Positions 49,690-60,916 of a stretch of 64,000 nucleotides of DNA are shown one piece after another (position 1 is the first letter of the stretch; every line of letters starts with the position of its first letter). Both the position numbers and the translations under genes were made by a program. A model generated the notes under the pieces. The model saw only the letters and a program-made list of their open reading frames with translations, was not told the origin of the DNA and ran no database searches. The stretch comes from Lumbricus terrestris (Eukaryota; Annelida; Clitellata; Crassiclitellata; Lumbricidae), in assembly GCA_949752735.1 (NCBI GenBank), contig OX457051.1:833501-897500 (forward strand), read 5' to 3'.

Positions 49690-49796
49690 ATTCATCCATC
49701 TATCTGGCTGCTTGGGACTTACATCGATTTGGTTTGGAAGACATTACAACAAACCAATCATAATAGTAGTAGAGCCATACAGCAATGGACAACACA

Positions 49797-49850
49797 GGCT
49801 ACATCATGTTTGTACGGAAGAGGGATGTGGCAACTCTGTTGCCAATGTTG
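49797..49850 (+). pseudogene. ISXO2-type transposase scrap
   Basis: About 50 bp nearly identical to 1068-1120 (CTACATCATGTTTGTACGGA, then GAGGGATG). It marks a second insertion or transfer of that transposase family. Confidence 0.6.
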
Positions 49851-50192
49851 CATGTTGGTGAATTCTGTAGCGCTGGTAGATTCGTTAGAGGGAGTAAGTA
49901 GTAGTGTGATGCTTGAGAGGAGAGGTAGAAGGGATGGAAGCCAGTTTGTGTCAGGTGGAGTGAACTGGAAAGACTGGAAATACTGGTTTGGTCGTGTCAC
50001 GTGGTGGTAGAAGGTGTGGTAGATTAAGAGAGGGTTTGTAGTCAGTCGACGTTCTTTGCTTAGAGAGATCACATGTTCGGTCACTATTCTACTATTGTTG
50101 TAAAACTTTGGGCGATGAAAATAACTTTGAACTGAATTCGACGTGTTGTGCTGACTGGAATCAAGTCAACTTCTCGTACCCCTAGTCAACGG
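49848..50192 (+). mobile_element. Possible long terminal repeat of an LTR retrotransposon
   Basis: The stretch begins TGTTGCATGTTGG and ends AACGGGTTACA, so TG...CA ends about 345 bp apart are possible. Two bases later lies a primer-binding-like site. No second LTR is in the window, because the LINE at 50548 cuts the element. The left boundary is a guess. Confidence 0.4.
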
Positions 50193-50194
50193 GT

Positions 50195-50212
50195 TACAAA
50201 TGGGGGCCCGTC
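50195..50212 (+). promoter_or_regulatory. Candidate primer-binding site
   Basis: ATGGGGGCCCGTC agrees at 11 of 12 bases (TGGGGGCCCGTC) with the known tRNA-Pro type primer site start TGGGGGCTCGTC, directly after a CA-ended block, as in gypsy-type and retroviral elements. The match fails further on. Confidence 0.4.
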
Positions 50213-50547
50213 AATGGTGTGAACTGGCGGGGTGGAACGTGGCGAAGGAAGGCGTTGAAGACGTGCGTGTGGAACAGGAGGATGGACGATGGCGATATGT
50301 CATGCAATATACTCGCAATTGGTCGCGTATGATGGTTCCTCATGCAATGGATGGAACGTGGTGGTGGACAAATGGGCGTCTGCAGCAGTGGGTGAAGCGA
50401 CGACGTCCGTGTCCAGTATTCAGTGCAACCGATATTCCGTCACGGTCAAGTGGTATTTCGCCGCGACAAGGATTCAGTGTCGCCGATAGTTTGTCACGTG
50501 GGTGTTCGTCACGTCAGGTCGACAGTGCAGCCAGTGGTCGTTCAAGG
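50200..50547 (+). other. Leader/gag-side stretch of the putative LTR element
   Basis: Open for about 116 codons from 50200 until the LINE, rich in Trp and Arg, with no gag motif such as a zinc knuckle visible. It ends abruptly at the LINE 3' end at 50548. Confidence 0.3.
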
Positions 50548-50901
50548 TTGATTGATTGATTGATTGAGTTTAACGGCACTTCAGCACATAATTGGCTATT
50601 TCGTGCCTTAACATGATTATTGAAACTGCTTTGTTTACTTTATACTAAAAACGTTTGGAGTCGATAAATAGGATAAACTTAAAAGCAAGAGCAATCGGAA
50701 CATCACACAAGAAAAATTAATAAATTAGGTTAAAACACGTCAAAGCTTAGGTCAACATTAAACATTTCATAAACTATAAATCATATCTATTTAAAATCTT
50801 CCAACATTACACTTTGTTGTACAGTTGTAATTCTTTCAAATACAGCAAAATATTCTTTGGAGGAACATGTTCAAAAATATCAGAAAGGGATTGTTCCATA
50901 T

Positions 50902-51898
50902 ATATTGCTCTGATATACAGCATATTGGCCCAGTAGTAGTCTACTTGTTCACATACATTTAAACTATTGCCATGACAGACACAAATTAACCCAGTAGTAG
51001 TCAAATAGTTCACATACATATGAAGTATTGCCATGACTGACACAAATTGGCCCAGTAGTAGTCGATTTGTTCACATACATTTGAGGTATTGCCGTTTTAT
51101 TGCTTAAACAGCATCCGGGCCAATCGCACAACAGTAATGCGCTTTTATCTTGGATTTTATATGTGCAGGATCGGCACCGCAAGAAATTCCACCTATGAGG
51201 CTTTCTCCTCATGCTGGGCCCTCTCGAGTGACCAAAGAGATTGTAAAACGGCATCTTAGAGTACGACGTTTGAAGATTGTCCTCCAAGGTTTGTTTTCGT
51301 TGTATTACTCTCAAAAACGATGTGATATCCAGTTTTTAATCGGATTAATCCTGTCACAAACAATTTTACTCCAAGTTTCTTCATTTGAAATATCTTTAAG
51401 ACAGTCTATGTGTAAAATCTGGTGCAAATAAACTCTTGTTCATGGAACATCACACAAGCAAGTGGAGAGTTTATTTTTAAATGGGATTCTAAGGACATTA
51501 CTTATTCCCGATAAAAAAAATTTCGCCTGTGATTAGATATCCTGAAGAGGCGCTATATAAATTTTGACTGATTGATTGACTTATTTCTATGCTCATTGCT
51601 TAATTATCGTTGCATCTTTGCCCATGTGATAAGATTTTCCAATCTATATTGCTTTTATTTGGTAATCAGACATCATCATGACAGCTGTAGTACGCATTTG
51701 TGCATTAGATCAGGGTGGAGATGATTTAAATCAATGATTCGCATCAAAGGGAGACTACTACTGGACCAAGAACATTTGAAATATTACAATGAAATGGAAG
51801 AAATTGTCCTTCTGAGTAGTAGGCTATTTTTTCACATACAGTTGAAGTTGTGCTATGACAGTTTAGCCAATATGGGTCTTTCATAGCAAAACTGCTGC
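50902..51898. mobile_element. 997-bp non-autonomous insertion in the LINE
   Basis: Exact ends come from comparison with 30277-30285. The 8-bp duplication TTCCATAT (or 9 bp with the next A) lies at 50894-50901 and 51899-51906. The left end carries three tandem units of about 67 bp with GTTCACATACAT, TATTGCCATGAC and CCAGTAGTAGTC; the right end has one more unit in the same orientation (TTCACATACAGTTGAAGTTG). Inside, 51550-51572 has GGCGCTATATAAATTTTGAC, like the 3' tails of some LINE/SINE families. No transposase ORF is present. Ends do not form a clear inverted repeat. Confidence 0.85.
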
Positions 51899-54800
51899 TT
51901 CCATATAATATTTTTGCCTTGTCGTTGTAAAATCAACACATGACACCAGTATGTGTTCCACTGTGAGAGGGCAATTGCATCCCACACATTGTGGTGCATC
52001 TTCTTTCTTAAGCAAATGAACATGCGTAAGATAAGTATGGCCTATTCTTAGCCGTGCTAAGACTACTTCATCTCTACGGCTGTCTTGCGAGGCATGGTGC
52101 CACCTTTCTATATTGGGATTAATAGTATGCAGTTTATTATGATCCATGCTACTCCACTTTAACTTCCATTGATCATATACATAAGCATTTATGTATTGCT
52201 TGGCATCAGAATATGGCACTTTGCAGTATGACACTGCATCTGAAAGGGCTGCTTTGGCAGCTGCGTCTGCAGCCTCATTGCCTCGAATGCCAACATGACC
52301 TGGCACCCAGCAAAATTTAACCATTTTGCCAGACATTGTAATCCGGTGGTACTTGGATACTACATCTACCACAAGTGAGTGGTTTAGATTACAACCTGCG
52401 ACAGCTTGCAAGGATGACAGTGAATCACTAATTATTAAAAACTGTTTCCTTCTGGATTTACTTGTAATATCCAGAGCTAGAAGGAGACCTGTAAGTTCAG
52501 CTGTGTAGATAGAAGTTTTATTTGGGAGTCGTACTGATAAAGAACTGTCCCCTGCAAATGCACTTGCGGCTACTGTGTCACCTTCTTTTGAGCCATCAGT
52601 ATATATTTTTATGTATGATGTATAGTTTGATAGTAGCTCTTGAAACATACATTTATATATATCTGGACTAGTGTCAGACTTCTTATGTTCATGCAATTCA
52701 AGCAGTACCTGAGGTCTACAAAGAGACCATGGCGGAAGAGCACCAATGTTCTGTTCTGCTATACAACTCATGTCAAAGTCCAGATCTTCTAGATGGGGTT
52801 GTAGGCGAATACCTAGTGGTGGTATAGCAGTTGGCTTGTTGTTAAATAGCTGCCGATTGTCTGGTTGAAATACACACCGGTATGTTGGATTCCTTGGGTT
52901 ACTCTTAAGTCTAGATACATACTGAAGCTCCAGTTTTGTTCTTCGTAAAGATAAGGGGGTGACGTCAGCCTCCACCTCAAGACTAGCAACTGGTGATGTG
53001 CGAAAAGCACCTAGACAAAGGCGTAGAGCCTGATTCTGAATAGGATCAAGAACTTTCAAATAAGATGGTCGTGCACTGCCATAAACCACTGATCCATACT
53101 CTAGCTTTGATCTTATAACTGCATTGTACAGTCGAAGTAAGATGACTCTATCAGCTCCCCAGTCAGTATGTGCTACAACCTTAAGAAGGTTCAAGGCTTT
53201 TATTCCCTTTTTCTTCAGATACTGTATGTGCAGTTTGAAAGTAAGTTTTCTATCAAATACGATTCCCAAGAACTTATACTCCCTGACCACCGGGATCCTA
53301 CATCCTGAGATCGTTAGTTCTGGTTCTGGATGGACTCCTCGCTTATTGCAGAAGTGCATACATACAGTTTTAGATTTTGAAAATTTAAAACCATTTTCAT
53401 TACACCAGCCCTCCATTTTATTCAGACATCTTTGAAGCTGTCTTTCAATAGATGCCATACTGGACGAGGTATAGCAGATGAGTAGGTCGTCGACATACAA
53501 AGAGCAGTCAACTCCTGTGCCCAGACATTTAACAATACTATTTATCTTTAATATAAATAATGTGGTAGACAGGATGCTACCTTGTGGTACTCCAGCTTCT
53601 TGATCATATGCACTAGAGAGACAATTTCCGATGCGTACTTTAAAAGTACGATCGGTTAAGAAGCCAGATATAAAGTCAGGCAGTCTTCCACGAAGACCAG
53701 CCTCGTGCAGGTCTTTCATTATACCATACTTCCACGTAGTATCATATGCCTTTTCGATATCGAAAAAGATAGCGACGGCATGATGTTTTCGTATGAATGC
53801 CTGGCGTACTATAGATTCAAGACGGACAACTTGATCTATAGTACTTCGCTGACGACGGAAGCCACTCTGGTCTTCAGTTAAGATATTATTCGCCTCCAAA
53901 TACCACATTAATCTCGTATTGACCATTCGTTCCATGGTTTTGCATAAACAGCTAGTAAGAGCTATTGGTCGGTAGTTTGATGGGTTTGTGTCATCTTTAC
54001 CGGGTTTAGGTATTGGGATCACCGTTGCATCTCTCCATAGAGAAGGGAATGCCCCAGAATCCCAAATTCTATTGAAAATGTTGAGCAGTGTCATCAGGCT
54101 GGACTCAGGGAGGTGTTTAAGTAATTGATAATGGATGTTATCTGGGCCAGGAGAGGAGTCATGTGCCTTGTTTAATGAATCTTGAAGCTCAGCACTGGTG
54201 AAGGATTCATTATAAATTTCATTGTTATTAGAAGAAAACTTTAATGGAATCTTTTCCATTTTAGTTTTATACACATTAAAAGATTCGTTATAGTGTGCAG
54301 ATGATGAGTTCTCTGCAAAAGCTTCACCTAATGTGTTTGCAATATCCTGAATTTCAGTGACAGTATTTCCATCAGTATGAAGGTGCTTTATTGGTGATGA
54401 CTTAGCCTTCCCATCAATTTTTCTAACCATATTCCAAATCTTTTTCATTGGAGTATGGTGATTGAGTTTGGACACATAGCTTCTCCAGCTTATACGTTTC
54501 GAGGAACGGATGGTTCGTCTGGCTGTGGCTCGTGAAATTCGGTATTTGGCAAGATTTTGAGCATCAGGATGTTTCTGCAGATGTCTCAAATCGTGTTTTC
54601 GTTGATAGACAGCGGATCTACAGTTGTCATCAAACCAGGGTTTATTAATACGTCTTGGATTTGTCGAGGTTGTGGGAATAGATGATTTCGCGGCCTTGAT
54701 TACATATCCTGTAAATTTGCTAATTGGATCCTCGTCTTCCATCATCTCAGACTCTTCGATGTATGTACTACATAGATGTTGGAATTCTTCCCAATTAGCT

Positions 54801-55504
54801 CTGCTCATAGCCCATCTATTAGGTTGTTCACTTGGTGGAGTCGCTGCGGACTTTAGAACAACAGGGATGTGATCACTACCATGAGCATCACTATCAACGA
54901 TCCACTGAAAGTCCAAGAAAACATCTGGATCGCACAATGAGAGATCAAGAGCTGATTGTTCACCAGATGCTGGATGTACATATGTATATGACTTGTCATT
55001 TAGCAAGCATATATCTAGTTCCATAAGGATATTTTCTAGCCGTTTTCCTTTAGAGTCCAATTTCTTGCAACCCCAAATTGGGCTGTGTGCATTAAAGTCG
55101 CCAAGTAATAAAAATGGTTTGGGCAGCTGAGAAATTAAATCCTTAAGGTCTTGCTCTGTCCATTTGGTATGAGGCGGAAGATAGATGGAGCATATAGTAA
55201 GAGCTTTTGGTACAGACACCCGTATTGCTATTGCTTGCAGGGATGTTCTTAGTTGTAACTGGCTATGCGGTGTGATGTTGCTGACCAGTATCCCAACTCC
55301 TCCTGAGTGGTTCCCATTCACCTCAGATCCAGGACAGTAATAACATGAAAAATGCTTTACTGCAAGATCCTTATCACCCAGCATCGTCTCTTGGAGGCAT
55401 AAAGCAACTGGATTATATTGATGAATTAACAGTTGTAATTCATCGAAGTTGGATCGCAAACCTCGACAATTCCATTGTAAAATATTAATATTTTTTGTAG
55501 CCAT
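51881..55504 (-). pseudogene. LINE ORF2, copy 2, C-terminus cut by insertion
   Basis: Endonuclease, RT and RNase H are as in copy 1, with identical residues through about position 1036. Then six substitutions (Tyr to Cys, Asp to Asn, Ile to Ser, Arg to His, Asn to Ser, Ser to Asn) occur within the last 170 residues. The frame ends in the 997-bp insertion after the Q-K-Y-Y-M-E stretch, losing the last 27 residues and adding A-A-V-L-L. All catalytic residues remain, so it may be partly functional. Confidence 0.9.
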
Positions 55505-56787
55505 TATGGGGGTAAAATAGGTTTAAAATCTTTTTTACCCTTGATTGATGTAGGAGGCTGGCCTCCTTCCACCTCCATTTCATCAATTTCATCCAGGCTA
55601 CCATACTTGTTGTAGCCCTGGATTGGATCCTCAGATCCCTTTGAAACCCTGTTAGAAGCAGCCTTCTTTCCAGGAGGAATTTTACGTGTAGGTAAGTTTG
55701 TGGAACTAGTTTCTCCTTTGTCGGACTTAGCACCAGAAGTTTTCAGCATTGGTTTTTCGCTAGGATAAACAGGGCTTGGAGTTATCATCATCGTGTTGAA
55801 GTCATCCGTTCCATCTGTGGAAGTTGCAGTGCTTTTATGGGTGGTCAGAGAAATGTCTAGAGGAGCATTCTGCTTAATCCAAGTGATATCAGTCTGAGTT
55901 GATATTGATGTTGTTTTCTTGGATGCTTTAACAGAGTTTGCATAGGAAGGAATTGAGGGATTTGATGTTCTATCTACAATAGTCCTTGCCTCAGCAAATG
56001 AAACTGACTGTGTCACCTTGACTTTTTGTATCTCTCGCTCTCTCTTCCATTTAGGACATTCCTTTGAATATGCTGGGTGATTCTCTCCACAGTTAACACA
56101 CTTAGGGGTCTTCTGGCAATGGATCTCACGTGTTTCTGTGTGTCCTTCCTCACCACATCGCGGACAGGTGTCTTCTCTTTTGCAATTGGCTCTGTGATGT
56201 CCAAACCGCTGACATTTAAAACACCGCATTGGCTGGGGGATGAAAATATCCACTTTCAGGTTGATGTATCCTGCTTTGATGACCTTTGGGGGCACATGGT
56301 TTTCGAATGTTAGGATAATAGTGTCAGTTGGTCTAACTTGTCCGTCTCTTTTTATGGTCATTCTTTTTGCTTTTGAGACACCCTGCTCCCTCAGTCCATC
56401 TACAATCTCTTCCTCAGAACAATCTCTCAAGTCAGGTGCTCTTACAACTCCCTGGCTCGAGTTTAGGCTACGATGGCCCGAAACCTTAACTGGGATGTTG
56501 ACGAAACTTTTGATTTTTAACAAATTGTCAGCCTGTGATTTGCGTTCTACTTCAATCATAATACTTCCTGAGCGCATACGCTGGGCTGCTGGTCTCCCAA
56601 GCAAGCCTGTCAGTGCTTTACCTATTATGAAAGGTGAAAGTTTAGAAAGCTGTTGGTGTGCTTCGTCATCTTCCCCAGAGATAACGAGAAATCTTGGGAA
56701 CATGACAATAGCCTCCTCGTCCGAAAAGTCTTCCTTTGCTCTTTTTTTATTATTTTGTGAACCCATATGTGTGAAGTTAATATTCAT
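55504..56787 (-). CDS. LINE ORF1, copy 2
   Basis: 427 residues, equal to the copy at 33881 except near residue 64, where G-D-Q-Q-P is replaced by G-R-P through a net 6-base loss. Three zinc knuckles are kept, and the TAATG overlap with ORF2 as well. Confidence 0.9.
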   Translation of the reverse strand: MNINFTHMGSQNNKKRAKEDFSDEEAIVMFPRFLVISGEDDEAHQQLSKLSPFIIGKALTGLLGRPAAQRMRSGSIMIEVERKSQADNLLKIKSFVNIPVKVSGHRSLNSSQGVVRAPDLRDCSEEEIVDGLREQGVSKAKRMTIKRDGQVRPTDTIILTFENHVPPKVIKAGYINLKVDIFIPQPMRCFKCQRFGHHRANCKREDTCPRCGEEGHTETREIHCQKTPKCVNCGENHPAYSKECPKWKREREIQKVKVTQSVSFAEARTIVDRTSNPSIPSYANSVKASKKTTSISTQTDITWIKQNAPLDISLTTHKSTATSTDGTDDFNTMMITPSPVYPSEKPMLKTSGAKSDKGETSSTNLPTRKIPPGKKAASNRVSKGSEDPIQGYNKYGSLDEIDEMEVEGGQPPTSIKGKKDFKPILPP

Positions 56788-57308
56788 CTCCCGTGGTCCC
56801 CACCCACCACGGAGCCCAACATGGGAACATCTGGAGGCACGAGCGGAGCTCTAGTGCACAGACGTTAGGGCTGCACAGGAGATATACTCAGAGGTGACCC
56901 CGATTGACCCATAAGCCACCGCCTTCTACAGTCTCCTGTCACCATAGAAACTGCCAGATGTTTACAAGTGTCCACATTCTTTAAAAAAAAGTCCATTAAT
57001 CATTTTAAACGCTGACTACTTTGCAAGACTAGATAGAGAGACTGTAGGGCATGGCGTGACCAGCCGATTAGTCGAACCGGGCCCATCCGACTTCCCGTCT
57101 AGGTGAATCCGAGGCCAAAGCGACGTGTTGCAGCTAACCATGCCGCAGCATGGCAGCCACTCAGTAACCAGAATCCTCTTCTCCACCGACACGGGATCGC
57201 AGCCCACGGCAAACAGGCTGCCTCCTTTTAGTCGCCTCTTACGACATGCAGGAGGATACAGCGGACCAATTCTGACCCCGGACCCGCAGGGGGGAATGTG
57301 GCCAATGG

Positions 57309-57822
57309 AGAGAGGGGCACTGGGTTTTCGGCGGCATAGAGAGGGAAAGTGGGCGCTGCTTTCTCGTGGAAGTGCCGAATCGTCGAGCTGACACGCTTGC
57401 AGCATGCATCGAACAACATATTTTACCCGGGTCACATATAGTGTCAGACGGATGGGCTGCTTACGCCAACATCGAGCGGATACAGAACGGGATTTACCAG
57501 CATTCTGTGGTCGTGCATCAGCACAACTTTGTCAACCCCGATGACGACAGTGTCCATACGCAGAACATAGAAAATTTATGGATGCGCGCGAAGCGCAAGC
57601 TTAAACGACAATTTGGCACCAGTCGGGCACTTTTCCCCTCATATTTACATGAGTTCGTTTACCGTAATTGCTTTCGTGCAGACGATATGCATAAGAGCTT
57701 TTTGGTCACTTTGGGCGAAAACTACGCATAAAGACATTTCGCGTCATGAGAGTTGCGTAATGACACGTTTCTACTATCATCATGTTGAAAAAAAAATAAC
57801 GACGCTAAACTACAGGATTACC
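57309..57822 (+). mobile_element. Right part of the Merlin element, copy 2
   Basis: Equal to 35692-36205: it has the second half of the transposase (57309-57731) with the second Asp and the Glu, and the right inverted repeat. No left half exists next to this LINE copy, so this cannot be an independent Merlin insertion. Confidence 0.95.
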
Positions 57823-57829
57823 CCCAATT

Positions 57830-57937
57830 GAATGCTTTCATGTTCTCAAGTTCCTACAGCATGCTGTCCTTGTTGTTAAAGATGAAATTAAAATGACATA
57901 TCGCTCTACTCCTGATTTGGCGCAATGTCAAATCTAA
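57830..57937 (+). pseudogene. 3' end of the interrupted acidic ORF, copy 2
   Basis: Same 36 codons including the stop as 36213-36320, here without any 5' part. Confidence 0.4.
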
Positions 57938-58267
57938 TAGATAATATCTTGAGCACATTTTAAAAAGGTTATGCCATGCACTTTTTCAGTGTTGCAATAC
58001 ATCTGACAGAGGAAATTTTATTGTTTCTATTACTGTTTTAAGGTTGAAACACCTGTCATTCTGTCAGGATTCAATTATACTAGCATGTACAATATGGAAC
58101 TATGGGCCTAACCTAACCCATAATAGATAGTCACTTTGAGCACATTTCTAGATGCCATGCATCAATGATTAAATATGCATTAAAATTTAAATATTAAAAA
58201 AGTCAATATATCCGGTCTTCACTTTTGCTACGAGCTGTTAAGGATAACTTTTTGCAAAGCATCGCAG

Positions 58268-59370
58268 ACGACTTAAACGTAATTTTCAGTCGCTCCTGGT
58301 CAAAGCGCATCCCTGACCGGGACGATGTTGCCGCATGCGTTGTGACAGCGGACGAGGCAGATGATGCTGCGCTGCATAAGTGCTAAGGCTAAAATTTGGC
58401 AGAAGGTGCTGCAGCTGTCCTTGCACATGTAAACTGCAGATCGGACTGAACAAGTCACTCACGAGTAGAGATCTACAAGCTTACGTCCTAATTGTTAAGT
58501 ATGAAATTTTCAATATTATGTCTTTATCGCATATGCAGATCGAGTGTAGGGCAGTACAGATTAGACAATTTACATTAGATTATGTTTATTGCTTTTGAAT
58601 TCGACAAAGGCGCAAAGCATAGCCTGGTCTCTTGCCTAGGTGCGCTTCGTCCACTCAGCGCAGGAGAAGTTAGTGGACGGATGGTGTGTGCATCCTTGGA
58701 GGAGTGGCAAAGATTGTGTGGTAAGGAGTGTAGGCGGGCATTAGTCAGATGATTGTTTATGGCTAGCTTTAACCCTGGTAATTAGATGCTACAGCAATTT
58801 CACACTTTAAACCTCATTCTCTGCATTGACAATTCTTAGTGGCAACACATGAACGCGTGTCTTCGCCGTTGCAGGTATATATATGGGCTCCGGCATCTGT
58901 TGCTGGAAGCTATGCAGCGATGGAACACCGTTGGTGGGATCCAAGATGCGTTGCGGCAGTGGCAAAAGCGGGTGCTGCTGCTGACGCTGCAAAAGCTTCT
59001 AGAGAAAAAGCAGCGTACCTCGCACAATTTGCGCAGTCTGCGTATGCGTACGCTAACCGTCATTCCGACTGAGTATACAACAGCGTTTACCAAAGTGGGC
59101 GCAGGGGTTCCGCGAAAAGAATTAAGAAATATACACGATGAGGAGGAGGTAGCGCAAAGTAGAGCTTGGTCGCTTGCGGAAGTGCTCTTGCTGCACCAGT
59201 CGCAGGAGACATTTTACCGGGAGTTATGCCCTCTGCGTACAATGAGCAGAGCGGTGGGTCAGCATGCCGCGGACATTCTTCGGCTGACAAATAAAACTAC
59301 CTGTAGATACGTCTGCATAATTCAATGTAATGGTCCGTCTGTGATTATGGGAAGCAACCTCGCGACGTAA
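58268..59370 (+). pseudogene. Module A copies 4' and 5' and SVAGSYAAM exon
   Basis: Second-unit copy of 36651-37753 with no difference noticed. See those entries. Confidence 0.45.
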
Positions 59371-59397
59371 CACTGTAGTTCATGAACACATTGTTTA

Positions 59398-59721
59398 TTA
59401 ATGTTGATATGTCTTTTTGGTCATCAGCCTGACAAAGAAAACAGGTTCCTGAGTCATGGCCGAAGCTAATTTACCGACAAGCCTACATGCATACATGTTG
59501 GAAGTAAATACGTGCCTTTCAATATTAGAGAAAGATGCAGTCGAAAGTGTTAGGGGTAACTGGTTTCTGAAGGTGATATCCCTTATGCTATGGACGATGG
59601 ACTTTCCATGTTCCTCGCAGAGAGATGCAATAATTAAGCATGAACATTGATCAACATAAAATTCTTGAAAACCAGCCAGAAAACCAGCGCAGTCTCTACC
59701 CCAGTTCATCCCCCTTTTCAA
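59398..59721 (-). CDS. Unrecognised minus-strand ORF, second-unit copy
   Basis: Same 107 codons as 37781-38104. Confidence 0.3.
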   Translation of the reverse strand: MKRGMNWGRDCAGFLAGFQEFYVDQCSCLIIASLCEEHGKSIVHSIRDITFRNQLPLTLSTASFSNIERHVFTSNMYACRLVGKLASAMTQEPVFFVRLMTKKTYQH

Positions 59722-59804
59722 ATGACGTCCGTCTCAATTTTACATGGCAATGGGGTTGAAAGTGACCAAAATTCACAATGTCATGAAATTTGGCCAGTCT
59801 TGAT

Positions 59805-60407
59805 GGATAAAGCCCTACATAGATTTCAACACAGCCAAATGACAGATGGCCGCAAACTCATTCGAAAAGGATCTCTTCAAACTAATGAACAATTCTGTGT
59901 ACGGTAAATGCCTTCAGAACAACAGGAAACATTTGAACGTCAGACTTGTTACGAATGAGAGGCAAGCGAAGTGATATATCGCTCAGCCAACATTTCAGGC
60001 GTTCAACATCATAAATGAAGACTTGATGGTGATCAAAATGTTAGTCGGATATCACATCCGACTAACAAGTCGGATGTGTTGGACAAGCCGATGTAGGTTG
60101 GCATGAGCATATTGGATATCACTAAGCTGCACATGTATCGCTTTCACTACGATCATGTGCAGAAGATGGACGAAGAAAGAGTCAAATTACTTTTCACGAA
60201 CAGTTTGTGTTATCACATTCGCACTGACGATGTGTATTTTTGGACATGCGTCAGAACATGACCGACTACCCCGCCAATCACTTTCTGCAAGCATTGTGGA
60301 TACCGATACTGGGAACCTTAGCCTACTCTGGGCCAGATTCCACTGAAAACATATGTCGCTGACAGATATGTCAAAGCCGGAGTAGAGGTGGTCTGAGGAG
60401 GAATGTG
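59805..60407 (+). pseudogene. Family B polymerase relic, second-unit copy
   Basis: Same stops and lost catalytic motif as 38188-38790. Confidence 0.6.
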
Positions 60408-60916
60408 ACGACTAGTTTATCAGACTGGCACATTAAGTGTTAGGCGATAGGAAAATTGATTAAGACAGCTGGATATATAACGTGTTGGATATTATATAAA
60501 CATATATTATTATATATTTGTGCATCAGTAGGTTACATAATATTCTGTGTGATCTTTGAGAGTAGACTCCTAAGAATAGTTATATAGTAATCAGTTCATT
60601 TCGAGACCTGATATTGAGGTGTCTATAGAGGATTATTAGTGAATGTCAAATAAGTTAAATTGATAAATCATAGCCTACAGAGAGTGCTCTGCTTTGCCTT
60701 TAAAGTTCTTTTCTGCTTGTTTCCAAGTCACAGTAGGCCTAGCAGCTGTGTAAAGGTGTGATGGTATGTACAAGTTACTCTATTTTTTTCGCATGGCATG
60801 AATCGGGACCGTTTCCGAGTATGAATCTTGAATCTCTCACTCCCCCCTCCACCAATCAGGAAGCCTCCCCAATTTGAAAAGTTTTAATCTTCAAATTCTA
60901 TCAAGCGTTTCAACAC

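Larger units (their letters stand above)
50548..57297 (-). mobile_element. I-group LINE, copy 2, hybrid
   Basis: Same family and 5' end as the LINE at 29936, followed on its 5' side by the same GTGGCCAATGG and Merlin sequence. Its 3' flank has no matching duplication. The 3' 1.9 kb (to 52412) carries about ten differences shared with the truncated copy at 61842; beyond 52412 it equals copy 1 except for the ORF1 indel. This makes it a hybrid of two LINE insertions. Confidence 0.85.

Noticed and set aside
50902..51898. Ordinary MITE with terminal inverted repeats
   Set aside because: The ends share a repeat in direct orientation, and no convincing inverted match was found.
57309..57822. Independent second Merlin insertion
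   Set aside because: It has only the right half, next to the same LINE breakpoint and flanks as the first, so it is part of the unit duplication.
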